From NCBI RefSeq assembly GCF_004015795.1, contig NZ_ML137218.1:178939-242938 (forward strand): 64,000 bases of DNA. Direction: 5' to 3'. A program made the translations under genes and the position numbers. The notes under the pieces are model-generated. The model was given only the letters and a program-made list of their open reading frames with translations. It was not told the DNA's origin and made no database searches. The DNA comes from Falsirhodobacter deserti (GTDB lineage Bacteria > Pseudomonadota > Alphaproteobacteria > Rhodobacterales > Rhodobacteraceae). Below, piece after piece: positions 24,547 through 33,569 of this stretch (position 1 is the first letter of the stretch; the number at the start of each line of letters is the position of its first letter).

Positions 24547-25515
24547 TCAACCCCCGCCGGCAGGCGCCGCATGGATGATCCGCAGCATGAAGCCGATCTT
24601 CCGGGCAACAGGGGGCGCAATGGCAAAGGGATAGAAATCCGCCTGCCCGATGGAGCGGGTCATCTCGTTCATTGCCGTGGACAGGGGGATCCACGCGCGC
24701 ATCAGGATGGCGGGATCGGTCACGGCATGGGCGTCTATCTCTGCGCAGGGCAGGGCAAGGCCGTTATGGCGCGCGGTATCCAGCCCGTCGATGATATGCA
24801 GCATATGGGCCCATGTCTCGGCCCAGTCCTCCCATGGGTGCGAGGTGGCATAGGAGGATACGAAGCTGTTTTCCCACCCCGCGGGCGGCCCTTGTGCGTA
24901 ATGGCGCGCCAGTGCGAGCTGATAATCCTGCGAGGCATCGCCGAAAAGATCGGCAAATTCCCCCATCCGTCCCGCTTCGGCCACAAGAATCTGCCAGTAA
25001 TAATGCCCCACCTCGTGCCGCAGATGGCCCAGCAGCGTCCGGTACGGCTCCCCCATGGCGACGCGGCGGGCTTCGCGTTCGTCATCATCGGCCTCGGCGA
25101 TGTTCAGCGTGATGATGCCATTGTCATGCCCCGTCATCACCGTCTGCCCGTTGCCATCGGCAAGGAAGCGAAACCGCAAGCGGGTTCCCCGCGCCGAAAC
25201 GAAGGGCAGCCCCAGGGCAATCAGGGAATAGCACAGGCGTCGCTTGGCCAGTTCCAGTTGGGTCCAGCGGCGCAGGTTGCCGGGCACATCCAGATCGGGG
25301 ATCACCTCGGTCATGGCACAGCTGTCGCAGAAGCGGCCAGCACCCGCGGCCCAGTTGCAGGCGATCAGGCCGCGATTGGCGCAGGGGGCCTGCCCTTCCA
25401 ACGGAGCCATCGCGCCTGCCTGCGGCAGATAGGCAAGCGCCGTGCCGCAATTCAGGCACATCGTGTTGCGAAAGTGCACCCTGTGCGCACAAACAGGGCA
25501 GGAAAAGCGTTTCAT
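24547..25515 (-). CDS. Putative zinc-dependent peptidase with N-terminal zinc ribbon
   Basis: A 322-residue cytosolic protein. The N-terminus is a zinc-ribbon with two CxxC pairs (CPVCAHRV and CLNCGTALA), followed by another pair in CDSCA. The catalytic HEVGHYYW (HExxH) is in the middle, and WEDWAETWAH downstream may give the third ligand. This fits the 'putative zinc-binding metallopeptidase' family found in many proteobacteria. Substrate unknown. No clear ribosome site is seen; an ATG four codons upstream (25527) is an alternative start. It is divergent from the antiporter gene. Confidence 0.82.
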   Translation of the reverse strand: MKRFSCPVCAHRVHFRNTMCLNCGTALAYLPQAGAMAPLEGQAPCANRGLIACNWAAGAGRFCDSCAMTEVIPDLDVPGNLRRWTQLELAKRRLCYSLIALGLPFVSARGTRLRFRFLADGNGQTVMTGHDNGIITLNIAEADDDEREARRVAMGEPYRTLLGHLRHEVGHYYWQILVAEAGRMGEFADLFGDASQDYQLALARHYAQGPPAGWENSFVSSYATSHPWEDWAETWAHMLHIIDGLDTARHNGLALPCAEIDAHAVTDPAILMRAWIPLSTAMNEMTRSIGQADFYPFAIAPPVARKIGFMLRIIHAAPAGGG

Positions 25516-25682
25516 CGGCCGGTCCATGTCGGGTCGAAGGCGAACGGCGGCAGATGGGCCACGGTTCCGCCCCACGCGCGATCACGCCGCCGCGAGAGGG
25601 GCGCGCTTTGCCGCATAATCTCTTGCCGTCTGACGCGAATGTGGCTTTGTCGCACCAGCGGGGTCGATCTAGAACGGGCGTC

Positions 25683-28184
25683 ATGGATATCGTGCTTATC
25701 GTGGGCATCACTGCCCTTTTGTTCATCGTGATTGCCGTGTCGGAGCCGTTGGCCGAACGCTTGCGGCTGCCCTATTCGGTTGTGCTGGCGGTGGTTGGCG
25801 CCTCGCTTGGCACGATCGCGCTGGTGCTTCAGCAGGGGGACGCCAGTTACGGCCCCGACCTGCGCGAGGCGCTGGCCCTTCCGATCAAGTCATCGGTCTT
25901 TCTTGTCGTGTTCCTGCCCACCCTGCTGTTCGAGGTGTCGCTGGGCCTGAACGTCCGGCGCATGGTGGACGACTGGGTGCCGATCCTTGTGATGGCGGTG
26001 CTGGCGGTGGTGGCCGCAACGCTGGTGATCGGCTTTGCGCTGCATCCGTTCAGTTCGATGCCGCTGGTGGGCTGCCTTCTGCTTGGGGCGATCGTTTCGA
26101 CCACCGATCCTTCGGCGGTTGTCGGCATCTTTCGCAACGTCGCGGCCCCGCAGCGCCTGATGCGGATCGTGGAAGGCGAAAGCCTGCTGAACGATGCCGC
26201 CGCCATTGCGCTGTTCGGCTTCTTCCTGACCTATGTCATGGCTGGCGTTCCGAACCCGACGCTGATCTCGGGTCTCGGGTCCTTTCCGTGGTTGCTGGGC
26301 GGCGGGCTGGCGGTGGGCCTTATCCTTGCCCGCATCGCGGTGGAAGGGATGCGCCTGATGCCGAACCATCCGCTGGCGCAGATATCCGTCAGCATGGCGC
26401 TGCCCTACCTGACCTATATCGCGGCAGAGGAGCTGAATGTCTCGGGCGTGGTCGCGGTTGTTGGCGCGGGGCTGCTGATGAACGTGGCCGGCCCCTCGCG
26501 CCTGTCGCCCGCCACATGGGCGCAACTGCGTGAATTGTGGAGCTTGCTGGCCCATCTTGCCGGAGCATTGATCTTCGTGCTGGCGGCGCTGCTCATCCCG
26601 CGGCTGATGGGCGATGCGCGCCCGCATGACCTGCTGCTGATCCTTGTGGTGGCAGGGGCGGCGTTTCTTTCGCGCGCGCTGATCCTTTGGGGCGTGCTGC
26701 CGACGCTGCGGCACCTGAAGCTGTCGCCCCGGATCGAACCGGCCTATCGCGCCGCGATCCTTTGGGGCGGGTTGCGCGGGGCTGTGACGCTGGCGCTGGC
26801 GCTGGCCGTGACGGAAAACGCGCTGGTGCCGGCCAACGTGAAGCGTGAAATCGGCATCCTTGCCACCGGCTATGTTCTGTTCACGCTGTTCCTGCAGGGC
26901 ACCACCCTGCGCCGGGTGATCCATCGCCTTGGCCTTGCGCGCCTGTCGCCGCTGGACATGGCGCTGTCCAACCAGGTGATCGCCGTCGCCCTTCAGAACG
27001 TGCGCGAGGAGGTGGCCGAATCCGTTCGCGAACACGAACTTTCTCGCGAAAGCGTTCGGGCAGAGGCGAAGCGCTTCGGCCAGCGCCTTGAAGACGCCGT
27101 GCATCGCGCCGAGCAGACCGAGGAGATTCCCGACAAGGAACGCATCACCCTTGGCCTTGTGGCCCTTGCCGTGCGCGAACGGGAGGAGATCCTGCATGGC
27201 TTCCGCGAACAGCTGATCACCACGCGCCTGGTGGAACGGATGCTGTCGGATGCCGAATACCTGATCGAAAGGACGCGACAGCAGGGGCGCGACGGATATC
27301 GCGCCGCATCGCGGCGAAGCCTGATCGCGGGGCCGGTGGCGCGCGCGGCAGTGCTGCTGCACAACCGGTTGCGCATCTCGCGGCCGCTGGCCAACCTCGT
27401 GGCCGACCGCTTTGATATCCTGCTGAACCAGCGCACCATCCTGCGGCACCTGCACGAATATATCGACCAGAAGGTGCGCCGCCTTTACGGCCGCCGCGTG
27501 TCGGACCTGCTGCACGAATTGCTGAAACGGCGGGAAGAGGAGGTGGAGCGGGCGCTTGAAAGCCTCCATCTGCAATACCCTTCCTTCACCGAGGAGATGG
27601 AGCGCCGCTATATCCGCCGCGCCGCGCTGCGGATGGAAGAACGGCAATACAAGGCGTTGCTGGATGACGGGCTGATCGGGCCGGAACTGCACAAGACGCT
27701 GCGGGATGCGATCCGGCGCGAACAGGCGAAGATCCACGCGCGCCCGCATCTGGATCTCGCCGTGCACAAGGCCGAACTGATCCGCCAGTTCCCGCTGTTT
27801 TCAGGCATGGACGAAGATCAGCGCAAGGCGCTGTCAAAGGCGATGATCACCTTCTACGCCCAACCGGGCGAGGTTCTGGTGCGGCGGGGCGATCAGGCGC
27901 GGCAGGTTTATTTCATCGCTTCGGGCGCGGTGGAATCCGAAGTGGCGGGCGAACGCCGCCGTATGGGCCGTGGCGACATGTTCGGCCAGCTTTCCATCCT
28001 GATGCGGCGGACGCGGAACGCGCAGGTCAGATCCATCGCCTATTCCACGCTGCTGGCACTGGATGAGGCGCGGTTCCGGGACCTGCTTGCCCGCAACCGT
28101 GAACTGCGCGAGGCGGTGGTGGAAAGCGCCCGCCAGCGCGGCGTGCCACTGGATGATGCGCTGCTTCCGCCGCTGGCGGCATGA
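25683..28184 (+). CDS. CPA1-type cation/proton antiporter with C-terminal cyclic-nucleotide-binding domain
   Basis: An 833-residue protein. The first 420 residues form about 12-13 membrane helices of a Na+/H+ exchanger, with STTDPSAVVGIFRN and EGESLLNDAAAIALF (the ion-site region) and AILWGGLRGAVTLALAL. Residues 430-700 are cytosolic and rich in charged helices (REHELSRESVRAEAKRFGQR). Residues about 705-815 form a cyclic-nucleotide-binding fold (FPLFSGMDEDQRKALSK, GEVLVRRGDQARQVYFIASG, GDMFGQLSIL). It should exchange Na+ or K+ for protons, with a nucleotide or second messenger as possible regulator. The ligand cannot be read. A terminator follows. Confidence 0.9.
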   Translation: MDIVLIVGITALLFIVIAVSEPLAERLRLPYSVVLAVVGASLGTIALVLQQGDASYGPDLREALALPIKSSVFLVVFLPTLLFEVSLGLNVRRMVDDWVPILVMAVLAVVAATLVIGFALHPFSSMPLVGCLLLGAIVSTTDPSAVVGIFRNVAAPQRLMRIVEGESLLNDAAAIALFGFFLTYVMAGVPNPTLISGLGSFPWLLGGGLAVGLILARIAVEGMRLMPNHPLAQISVSMALPYLTYIAAEELNVSGVVAVVGAGLLMNVAGPSRLSPATWAQLRELWSLLAHLAGALIFVLAALLIPRLMGDARPHDLLLILVVAGAAFLSRALILWGVLPTLRHLKLSPRIEPAYRAAILWGGLRGAVTLALALAVTENALVPANVKREIGILATGYVLFTLFLQGTTLRRVIHRLGLARLSPLDMALSNQVIAVALQNVREEVAESVREHELSRESVRAEAKRFGQRLEDAVHRAEQTEEIPDKERITLGLVALAVREREEILHGFREQLITTRLVERMLSDAEYLIERTRQQGRDGYRAASRRSLIAGPVARAAVLLHNRLRISRPLANLVADRFDILLNQRTILRHLHEYIDQKVRRLYGRRVSDLLHELLKRREEEVERALESLHLQYPSFTEEMERRYIRRAALRMEERQYKALLDDGLIGPELHKTLRDAIRREQAKIHARPHLDLAVHKAELIRQFPLFSGMDEDQRKALSKAMITFYAQPGEVLVRRGDQARQVYFIASGAVESEVAGERRRMGRGDMFGQLSILMRRTRNAQVRSIAYSTLLALDEARFRDLLARNRELREAVVESARQRGVPLDDALLPPLAA

Positions 28185-28213
28185 AAAAAGGCGCCGGATG
28201 TCCGGCGCCTTTC
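28185..28213. terminator. Bidirectional terminator between antiporter and metG
   Basis: AAAGGCGCCGG (28187-28197) pairs with CCGGCGCCTTT (28202-28212) around ATGT. A-tract on one side and T on the other serve both converging genes. Confidence 0.85.
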
Positions 28214-28215
28214 GT

Positions 28216-29934
28216 TCAGGTGCGGATGCCGGCGAAGCGGGCCTGCCAGTCCACCCGTTCCTCGTCGGTGATCTTGCGGAACAGCACGTCCGGAACCGTG
28301 AAGGCGTGGCCTGCGGGCAGAACCTGCAGTGCCGCGCCCACATCCTCGGGCCACGTCCAGTCGTCGCAGCCCATTGCATTCATCATCGCCTGCGCCGCAT
28401 CCGGAATGAACGGGCGCGATACGACGGCATAAAGCCGGATCAGGTTCAGGGCCAGCCGCACCATCGCCTCGGCCGCCTGCGGGTCGGTCTTGATGACCGT
28501 CCACGGTGCGGCCGATTGCAGGTATTCGTTGCCCGCCACCCAAAGGGCGCGCAGTTCGGTGGCGGCCTTGCGCACCTCCATCGCCTGCATGTTGCCTTCA
28601 TAGGCGCGCAGGCGGGTGGTCAGTTCCGCGATCAGTTCGTCTTCGCGCGGGCCGGTGGTGCCGTTCGATGGCACGACCTCTCCGAACTTGGAGCGGCAGA
28701 ATTTCGTGACACGGCTGACAAGGTTGCCCAGCACGTCGGCCAGATCCTTGTTCACCGAGCCCTGGAAGTTTTCCCACGTGAATTCGGCATCCGAGGATTC
28801 GGGCGCATGGCTCAGCAGCCACCATCGCCAGTAATCCGGCGGCAGGATCGACAGCGCCTGATCCATGAAGATCCCGCGCCCCTGCGAGGTGGAGAACTGG
28901 CCGCCGTCATAGTTCAGGTAGTTGAAGGACTTGATGTAATCGACCATCTTCCACGGCTCGTCCGCGCCGATCTGCGTGGCGGGGAAGGAAAGCGTGTGGA
29001 AGGGCACGTTGTCCTTGCCCATGAACTGCAGATAGGTGACGTCATCCGCGCCCTTGTCGGTGCGCCACCAGCGTTCCCAGTCCGCGTCCGTCTTGCCGTT
29101 CGCCTCGGCCCATTCGGCGGCGCAGGCGATATATTCGATGGGCGCGTCGAACCAGACATAGAAGACCTTGCCTTCCATGCCCGGCCAGTCCTGATCGCCC
29201 TTCTTCACCGGCACGCCCCAGTAAAGATCGCGCGTGATGCCGCGATCCTGAAGCCCTTCGCCGTCGTTCAGCCATTTCTTCGCGATGGAGGTGGTCAGGA
29301 TCGGCCAGTCGGTCTTGCTGTCGATCCATGCCTGAAGTTCGCCCCGCAGCGCGGACTGGCGCAGGAACAGGTGCTTGGTTTCCCGCACCTCAAGATCGGT
29401 GGAGCCGGAGATGGCCGAACGCGGTTCGATCAGGTCGGTCGGGTCCAGCTGCTTGGTGCAGTTTTCACACTGGTCGCCCCGCGCCTTGTCATATCCGCAG
29501 TTGGGGCAGGTACCCTCGATATAGCGGTCGGGAAGGAAGCGGTTGTCGGCGATGGAAAAGACCTGCCGTTCCGACACCTCCTGGATATAGCCGTTATCGG
29601 CCAGCCTGCCCGCGAAGTGCTGCGTCAGCGCCCGGTTCTGCTTGCTGGAGGAGCGGCCGAAGTGGTCGAAGGACAGCCGGAAGCCGGCGGCGATGCCGGC
29701 CTGCACCTCGTGCATCTCGGCACAGAACTGCTCCACCGGCTGGCCGGCCTTGGCGGCGGCAAGTTCGGCCGGGGTGCCGTGTTCGTCGGTGGCGCAAAGG
29801 AACAGCACCTCGTGGCCCCGACCGCGCAGGTAGCGCGCGATCAGGTCGGCCGGAAGCTGGCTGCCCACAAGGTTGCCCAGGTGCTTGATCCCGTTGATAT
29901 AGGGAAGTGCCGAGGTGATCAGATACCGTGCCAT
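28216..29934 (-). CDS. metG: Methionine--tRNA ligase
   Basis: This charges tRNA-Met for initiation and elongation. The 572-residue enzyme opens with [20 protein letters not shown], where HLGN (18-21) is the HIGH motif. It has a four-Cys zinc knuckle (CPNCGY...CENC) near residues 145-160, FDAPIEYI, and a C-terminal anticodon-binding helical bundle. The second ATP motif, usually KMSKS, reads FSTSQGRG, a variant found in alphaproteobacterial MetRS, so it is not a sign of inactivity. It lacks the C-terminal dimerisation domain of E. coli MetG. It is divergent from the aldo/keto reductase. Confidence 0.96.
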   Translation of the reverse strand: MARYLITSALPYINGIKHLGNLVGSQLPADLIARYLRGRGHEVLFLCATDEHGTPAELAAAKAGQPVEQFCAEMHEVQAGIAAGFRLSFDHFGRSSSKQNRALTQHFAGRLADNGYIQEVSERQVFSIADNRFLPDRYIEGTCPNCGYDKARGDQCENCTKQLDPTDLIEPRSAISGSTDLEVRETKHLFLRQSALRGELQAWIDSKTDWPILTTSIAKKWLNDGEGLQDRGITRDLYWGVPVKKGDQDWPGMEGKVFYVWFDAPIEYIACAAEWAEANGKTDADWERWWRTDKGADDVTYLQFMGKDNVPFHTLSFPATQIGADEPWKMVDYIKSFNYLNYDGGQFSTSQGRGIFMDQALSILPPDYWRWWLLSHAPESSDAEFTWENFQGSVNKDLADVLGNLVSRVTKFCRSKFGEVVPSNGTTGPREDELIAELTTRLRAYEGNMQAMEVRKAATELRALWVAGNEYLQSAAPWTVIKTDPQAAEAMVRLALNLIRLYAVVSRPFIPDAAQAMMNAMGCDDWTWPEDVGAALQVLPAGHAFTVPDVLFRKITDEERVDWQARFAGIRT

Positions 29935-30052
29935 GCCCGCCGCCTTTCGTCCGGTTTGGCAAGGGGTGTATCGCGGGTGGGGCGAAGCCTCAAGCGGGGC
30001 TTGTCAATGCCGCCACAGCCTCTAGGCTCGTGTCGCAACGAAAGGGCCGGAT

Positions 30053-31087
30053 ATGAAGCAGATCGCACTTGGAAAAACCGGATCGACCGTGTCCGAGCTT
30101 TGCCTTGGCACGATGACCTGGGGCACGCAGAACACGCAGGCCGAGGCGCATGACCAGATCGCCATGGCGCTGGATCACGGCATCAATTTCCTTGACACTG
30201 CCGAGATGTATCCTGTGAACCCGGTTTCCGCCGAAACGATGGGCCATACCGAAACCATCATCGGCAACTGGCTGGCGCACGCACCGCGCGACAAGGTGAT
30301 CATCGCCACCAAGATCACGGGCGAGGGCAGCGCGGCCACCGGCGGCGCGCCCATCAGCGCGGCGCGGATGCGGCAGGCGGTGGAAGATTCGCTGAAGCGC
30401 CTGCAGACCGACCACATCGACCTTTACCAGATGCACTGGCCCAACCGCGGATCGTACCACTTCCGCAAGATCTGGGGCTATACGCCGCCGCGCGACAAGG
30501 CCGCGATCGAGGCTGACATGCTGGCCATCCTTCAGGAAGCCAAACGCCTTCAGGATGAAGGCAAGGTGCGCCATTTCGGCCTGTCGAACGATACGGTCTG
30601 GGGGGCTGCGGCGTGGCTGCGTCTGGCCGACCAGCACGGCCTGCCGCGCATGATGACGGTGCAGAACGAATATTCGCTGCTGTGCCGCCAGTTCGACAGC
30701 GACTGGGCCGAATTCGCCGCGCTGGAGGATATGCCGCTGCTGGGGTATTCGCCGCTGGCGACGGGCCTTCTGACGGGCAAATATGCAGGCGACGTGGTTC
30801 CCGCGGGATCGCGCCGCGAACGCAACCCTGAACTGGGCGGACGCATCACGCCCTTCGTGTTCGAGGCTGTCTCGGCCTATCTGGGGGTGGCGAAGGATCA
30901 CGGGCTTGATCCGGCGCAGATGGCGCTGGCGTTCTATCGCTCGCGCCCCTATCCGTGCGTGCCGATCATCGGGGCGACGAACCTGAAGCAACTGAAAACC
31001 TGCCTCGGTTCCGTCAACGTGACGCTTTCGCAGGACGTTCTGGACGATATCGCGCAGGTGCACCGCCAGTTCCCGGCGCCGTTCTGA
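30053..31087 (+). CDS. Aldo/keto reductase, Tas-like
   Basis: A 344-residue NADP(H)-dependent oxidoreductase of the AKR superfamily. It shows the barrel start LGKTGSTVSELCLGTMTWG, the catalytic Asp/Tyr region INFLDTAEMYPVNP, the Lys in VIIATKITG, the His in HIDLYQMHWPNRG, and cofactor residues in CVPIIGATNLKQL near the end. The protein resembles E. coli Tas throughout, including the QNEYSLLCRQFD stretch. Its physiological substrate is unknown. It is coupled to the lipocalin-like gene (TGATG). Confidence 0.9.
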   Translation: MKQIALGKTGSTVSELCLGTMTWGTQNTQAEAHDQIAMALDHGINFLDTAEMYPVNPVSAETMGHTETIIGNWLAHAPRDKVIIATKITGEGSAATGGAPISAARMRQAVEDSLKRLQTDHIDLYQMHWPNRGSYHFRKIWGYTPPRDKAAIEADMLAILQEAKRLQDEGKVRHFGLSNDTVWGAAAWLRLADQHGLPRMMTVQNEYSLLCRQFDSDWAEFAALEDMPLLGYSPLATGLLTGKYAGDVVPAGSRRERNPELGGRITPFVFEAVSAYLGVAKDHGLDPAQMALAFYRSRPYPCVPIIGATNLKQLKTCLGSVNVTLSQDVLDDIAQVHRQFPAPF

Positions 31088-31563
31088 TGCGCTGGCTGGT
31101 GCTGCTTCTTGCAGTTGCCGCCTGCGCCCGCAGCGCCCCAGCGCCAGTGGAGGTGTTTCGCGACGGGCAGGTGCCGATCTATTCCAATGCGGGGTTCGAT
31201 CCGGCCACGCTGGCAGGCACATGGACGCAGGTTGCCACGTTCGGTGCGGCCTGTGCGCCCGGCGCGCTGACCTTTGCAAGCGGCCGCGTGGACGGATCGC
31301 TTTGCCTGAACGGGCAGGCCCGCCGCATAAGCGGGCCATTCGGCATCACCGGCCCGTCGCGCATCCTGCCCATGGGCGAGGGGGAGCCGTGGTGGATCCT
31401 GTGGATCGACTACGACCGGCGCAGCATGGCGATCGGCACGCCCTCGGGCACGCTGGGGTTCGTGCTGGACCGGACGGGCGCGATCCCGCCCGACAGGATG
31501 AAGGCCGCCGCCGATATCTTCGACTGGAACGGCTATGACACGGGCCGGTTGCGCCCGCTGTAA
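31087..31563 (+). CDS. Lipocalin-like lipoprotein
   Basis: A 158-residue protein with a lipoprotein signal (MRWLVLLLAVAACARSA; lipobox AVAAC, Cys at about residue 14). The mature part has LAGTWTQVATFG, close to the GxW motif of lipocalins, alternating beta-prone segments, and WWILWIDYDRRSMAIGTPSG late in the chain, as in Blc-type lipocalins. It probably sits on a periplasmic face of a membrane and binds a hydrophobic ligand. The start overlaps the reductase stop. No ligand can be inferred. Confidence 0.78.
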   Translation: MRWLVLLLAVAACARSAPAPVEVFRDGQVPIYSNAGFDPATLAGTWTQVATFGAACAPGALTFASGRVDGSLCLNGQARRISGPFGITGPSRILPMGEGEPWWILWIDYDRRSMAIGTPSGTLGFVLDRTGAIPPDRMKAAADIFDWNGYDTGRLRPL

Positions 31564-31606
31564 ATAACCGCGACGGAAAGGCGCGCCACCGGCGTTTCAT
31601 CTTTCG

Positions 31607-31630
31607 GAAGGCGGTTGATTGGCCGCCTTC
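31607..31630 (+). repeat. Hairpin upstream of the EF-hand gene
   Basis: GAAGGCGG (31607-31614) pairs with CCGCCTTC (31623-31630) around an 8-base loop; GAAAAGGAG, the ribosome site, follows at once. Without a T tract it is a leader structure or a weak terminator of the preceding operon. Confidence 0.5.
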
Positions 31631-31646
31631 GAAAAGGAGTGAAACG

Positions 31647-32135
31647 ATGACGAAGTTCCTGACTGGTGCGACCCTTGTCGCCATTTCGCTGGCCGGCCTT
31701 TCGACCGCCTTTGCCCAATCCGCAACCGAGGCCGAACGCCGGACCCCGCCGATGATGCAGCCGTTCGACGAGCTGGACGCAGATGGCGACGGATCCATCA
31801 CGCGCGAGGAGATGCAGGCCCGCCGGGTGCAGCAGGTCGAGGCGCTGGACGAGAATGGCGACGGCAAGATCTCGGCCGGGGAACTGGCGCGCGCCGACAT
31901 TGCCCGCGCCACCGAACGCGCCGAGCGCCGCGCGCAGGCGATGATCGAGCGTCTGGACGCAGATGGCGACGGCCTTCTTTCCGCGGCCGAACTCGCGACG
32001 CCGCCTGCTGGGCCGGACCTGCGCCGCCTTGATACCGACGGCGACGGTGCGATCAGCCGGACCGAGGCCGATGCGGCGCGCAAGTTCATGCGCGAACGCC
32101 ACCAGGCCACCCCTGATCATCGTCAGGCACACTGA
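31647..32135 (+). CDS. Secreted EF-hand calcium-binding protein
   Basis: A 162-residue exported protein. The signal peptide ends at STAFA-QS. Four canonical EF-hand loops follow: DADGDGSITREE, DENGDGKISAGE, DADGDGLLSAAE and DTDGDGAISRTE, each with acidic residues at positions 1, 3, 5 and 12. It should bind calcium in the periplasm. AAAAGGAG precedes the ATG. It lies 54 bp before an ECF sigma gene on the same strand, which in turn heads a coupled anti-sigma/sensor pair. The arrangement suggests that it belongs to the same regulatory unit or is its target; this is inference. Confidence 0.9.
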   Translation: MTKFLTGATLVAISLAGLSTAFAQSATEAERRTPPMMQPFDELDADGDGSITREEMQARRVQQVEALDENGDGKISAGELARADIARATERAERRAQAMIERLDADGDGLLSAAELATPPAGPDLRRLDTDGDGAISRTEADAARKFMRERHQATPDHRQAH

Positions 32136-32141
32136 TGCCGG

Positions 32142-32175
32142 GGCGGCGCCAGGCTTGCCCCTGCCTTGCGCCGCC
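32142..32175 (+). repeat. Strong hairpin before the ECF sigma gene
   Basis: GGCGGCGCCAGGC (32142-32154) pairs with GCCTTGCGCCGCC (32163-32175), 12 of 13 bases, with an 8-base loop. No T tract follows, and the sigma ATG is 15 bases downstream. It may protect mRNA ends or lower sigma translation. Confidence 0.6.
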
Positions 32176-32189
32176 GATAGCGAAAGACG

Positions 32190-32774
32190 ATGACCATGCC
32201 GCTCGACACCCTTCCGGATGTGACGGACGAAGCGTTGCTGATCCTTTACGCCAACGGGGATCGGGCAGCGGCCCGCGCACTGACCCTGCGCCTGACGCCG
32301 CGCGTTCTGGGCTTTGCGGCCCGGATGCTGTCCGACAGGGCCGAGGCCGAGGACGTCACGCAGGAAGCGATGCTGCGTTTGTGGCGCATTGCTGCCGAAT
32401 GGCGGCAGGGGGAAGCGAAGGTGACGACATGGCTTTACCGCGTCACCTCGAACCTGTGCACCGACCGGCTGCGGCGGCGGCGCGGCATCGCACTGGATGA
32501 TGCGCCCGATGTTGCCGATGCCGCCCCGGGGGTGGAAGCTAGCCTGATCGAAGGCCAGCGGATGCGCGCGCTGGACGATGCGCTCGCCCTGTTGCCCGAA
32601 CGCCAGCGGCAGGCGGTGGTGCTGCGCCATATCGAAGGGCTGCCCAATCCCGAAATTGCCCGCATCATGGAAATCGGGGTGGAGGCGGTGGAAAGCCTGA
32701 CGGCGCGGGGAAAACGCGCCCTTGCGGCGTTGCTGGCCGGGCAGCGCGATGTTCTGAGTTATGAGGATGGCTGA
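32190..32774 (+). CDS. ECF-type RNA polymerase sigma factor
   Basis: A 194-residue sigma-70 family protein of the extracytoplasmic type. Region 2 shows RVLGFAARMLSDRAEAEDVTQEAMLRLWR and WLYRVTSNLCTDRLRRRR; region 4 shows ALALLPERQRQAVVLRHIEGLPNPEIARIMEIGVEAVESL, a helix-turn-helix for the -35 element. Region 3 is absent, as expected. It sits between an EF-hand gene and two coupled genes that look like an anti-sigma factor and a periplasmic sensor, so its activity is probably held at the membrane. Its target promoters are unknown. Confidence 0.92.
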   Translation: MTMPLDTLPDVTDEALLILYANGDRAAARALTLRLTPRVLGFAARMLSDRAEAEDVTQEAMLRLWRIAAEWRQGEAKVTTWLYRVTSNLCTDRLRRRRGIALDDAPDVADAAPGVEASLIEGQRMRALDDALALLPERQRQAVVLRHIEGLPNPEIARIMEIGVEAVESLTARGKRALAALLAGQRDVLSYEDG

Positions 32775-32775
32775 G

Positions 32776-33102
32776 ATGCAGGACGATCTGGACGATCTTT
32801 TCGCCACCGCGCGGCAGCGCCCGCCCGAACCTTCTGCCGGCCTTCTGGCCCGTGTTCTTCACGACGCCGAAGGGGTGCAGGATGCGCAGGCCCGGCCCCT
32901 GCGGTCCCCGTATCGTCGCAGGCACCGTCTGTTGGCGCTGGTTCTGGGCAGTGCGGGTGCGGCCGCAGGCATGGCGACGGCAGCCGTGGCCGGCGTGTGG
33001 ATCGGTTTTGCACAGCCCGAAGCTGTCAGTTCCGTCACGGCCGCATGGCTTGCGGATGAACGCGTCGATCTGATCCCCAATTACGATTACCTGACGGAAT
33101 GA
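32776..33102 (+). CDS. Membrane protein, probable anti-sigma factor
   Basis: A 108-residue protein with a cytosolic N-terminal part of about 50 residues (QDDLDDLFATARQRPPEPSAGL), one membrane helix (about 55-80, LLALVLGSAGAAAGMATAAV) and a short periplasmic tail. Size, topology and position between sigma and sensor genes fit an anti-sigma factor like CnrY or NccY; I see no zinc-binding HxxxCxxC motif. Starts at 32761 and 32767 are also in frame; I prefer 32776 since GAGG lies nine bases upstream. The sigma stop at 32774 is adjacent and the sensor start overlaps its own stop by four bases. Confidence 0.7.
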   Translation: MQDDLDDLFATARQRPPEPSAGLLARVLHDAEGVQDAQARPLRSPYRRRHRLLALVLGSAGAAAGMATAAVAGVWIGFAQPEAVSSVTAAWLADERVDLIPNYDYLTE

Positions 33103-33569
33103 CGAAGATGCCCGTATTCTCCCCCCGTTCGCTGCGGATCCTGCTGGCATTGTCGGTGGCGCTGAACCTTGTCGTCATCGGGATCGTTGCGGGCGCCGCC
33201 CTGCGCGAGCCGCCCCGCCCGCGCCCCGACAGCGGGCCCGCCTTCGGTATCTATGACCGTGCGCTGACCAAAGAGGATCGCGAGGCGCTGCGCGAGGCTT
33301 TCCGCCGCGAAGCGCCCGATTTCCACAGGAACTGGCAGAAGATGCAAGGCGATCTGGCCCAGCTGATCGCTGCGCTTGAGGCGAACCCCTATGATCCCGT
33401 CCGCGCGCGCGAGGTTTTCGAACGGCAGCGGGAACGGGGGATCGAGATGATGATACTGGGCCAGCGTCTCATGGCGGATCATCTGGCCGAGATGACGCCG
33501 GATGAACGGCGCGCCTTTGCCGGCCGCCTGCAACAGCGGCTGGATGACCGCGAGGATCGCCGACGCTAG
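33099..33569 (+). CDS. Periplasmic heavy-metal sensor family protein (CnrX/Spy-like)
   Basis: A 156-residue protein anchored by one N-terminal helix (SLRILLALSVALNLVVIGIV). A soluble, highly charged helical region follows, with the DREALREAF, ARAREVFERQRERGIEMM and ADHLAEMTPDERRAFAGRL pattern of the heavy-metal resistance/CpxP-Spy class. In CnrYXH systems the equivalent protein senses metal in the periplasm and signals through the anti-sigma factor. No His/Met cluster proves which signal is sensed here. The start overlaps the anti-sigma stop (ATGA). Its stop overlaps the convergent diguanylate cyclase stop. Confidence 0.78.
   Translation: MTKMPVFSPRSLRILLALSVALNLVVIGIVAGAALREPPRPRPDSGPAFGIYDRALTKEDREALREAFRREAPDFHRNWQKMQGDLAQLIAALEANPYDPVRAREVFERQRERGIEMMILGQRLMADHLAEMTPDERRAFAGRLQQRLDDREDRRR

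Noticed and set aside
25890..27767. A 625-codon open frame opposite the antiporter
   Set aside because: Shadow of the coding strand; His/Gln/Arg-rich with no fold or signal.
29210..29240. Loss of KMSKS in MetRS as a sign of inactivity
   Set aside because: FSTSQ is the normal variant in alphaproteobacterial MetRS and the rest of the enzyme is intact.
31575..31597. GGAAA followed by CGTT before the EF-hand gene as an ECF promoter
   Set aside because: The spacer is 13 bases, too short for an ECF promoter, and the -35 is GGAAA rather than GGAAC.
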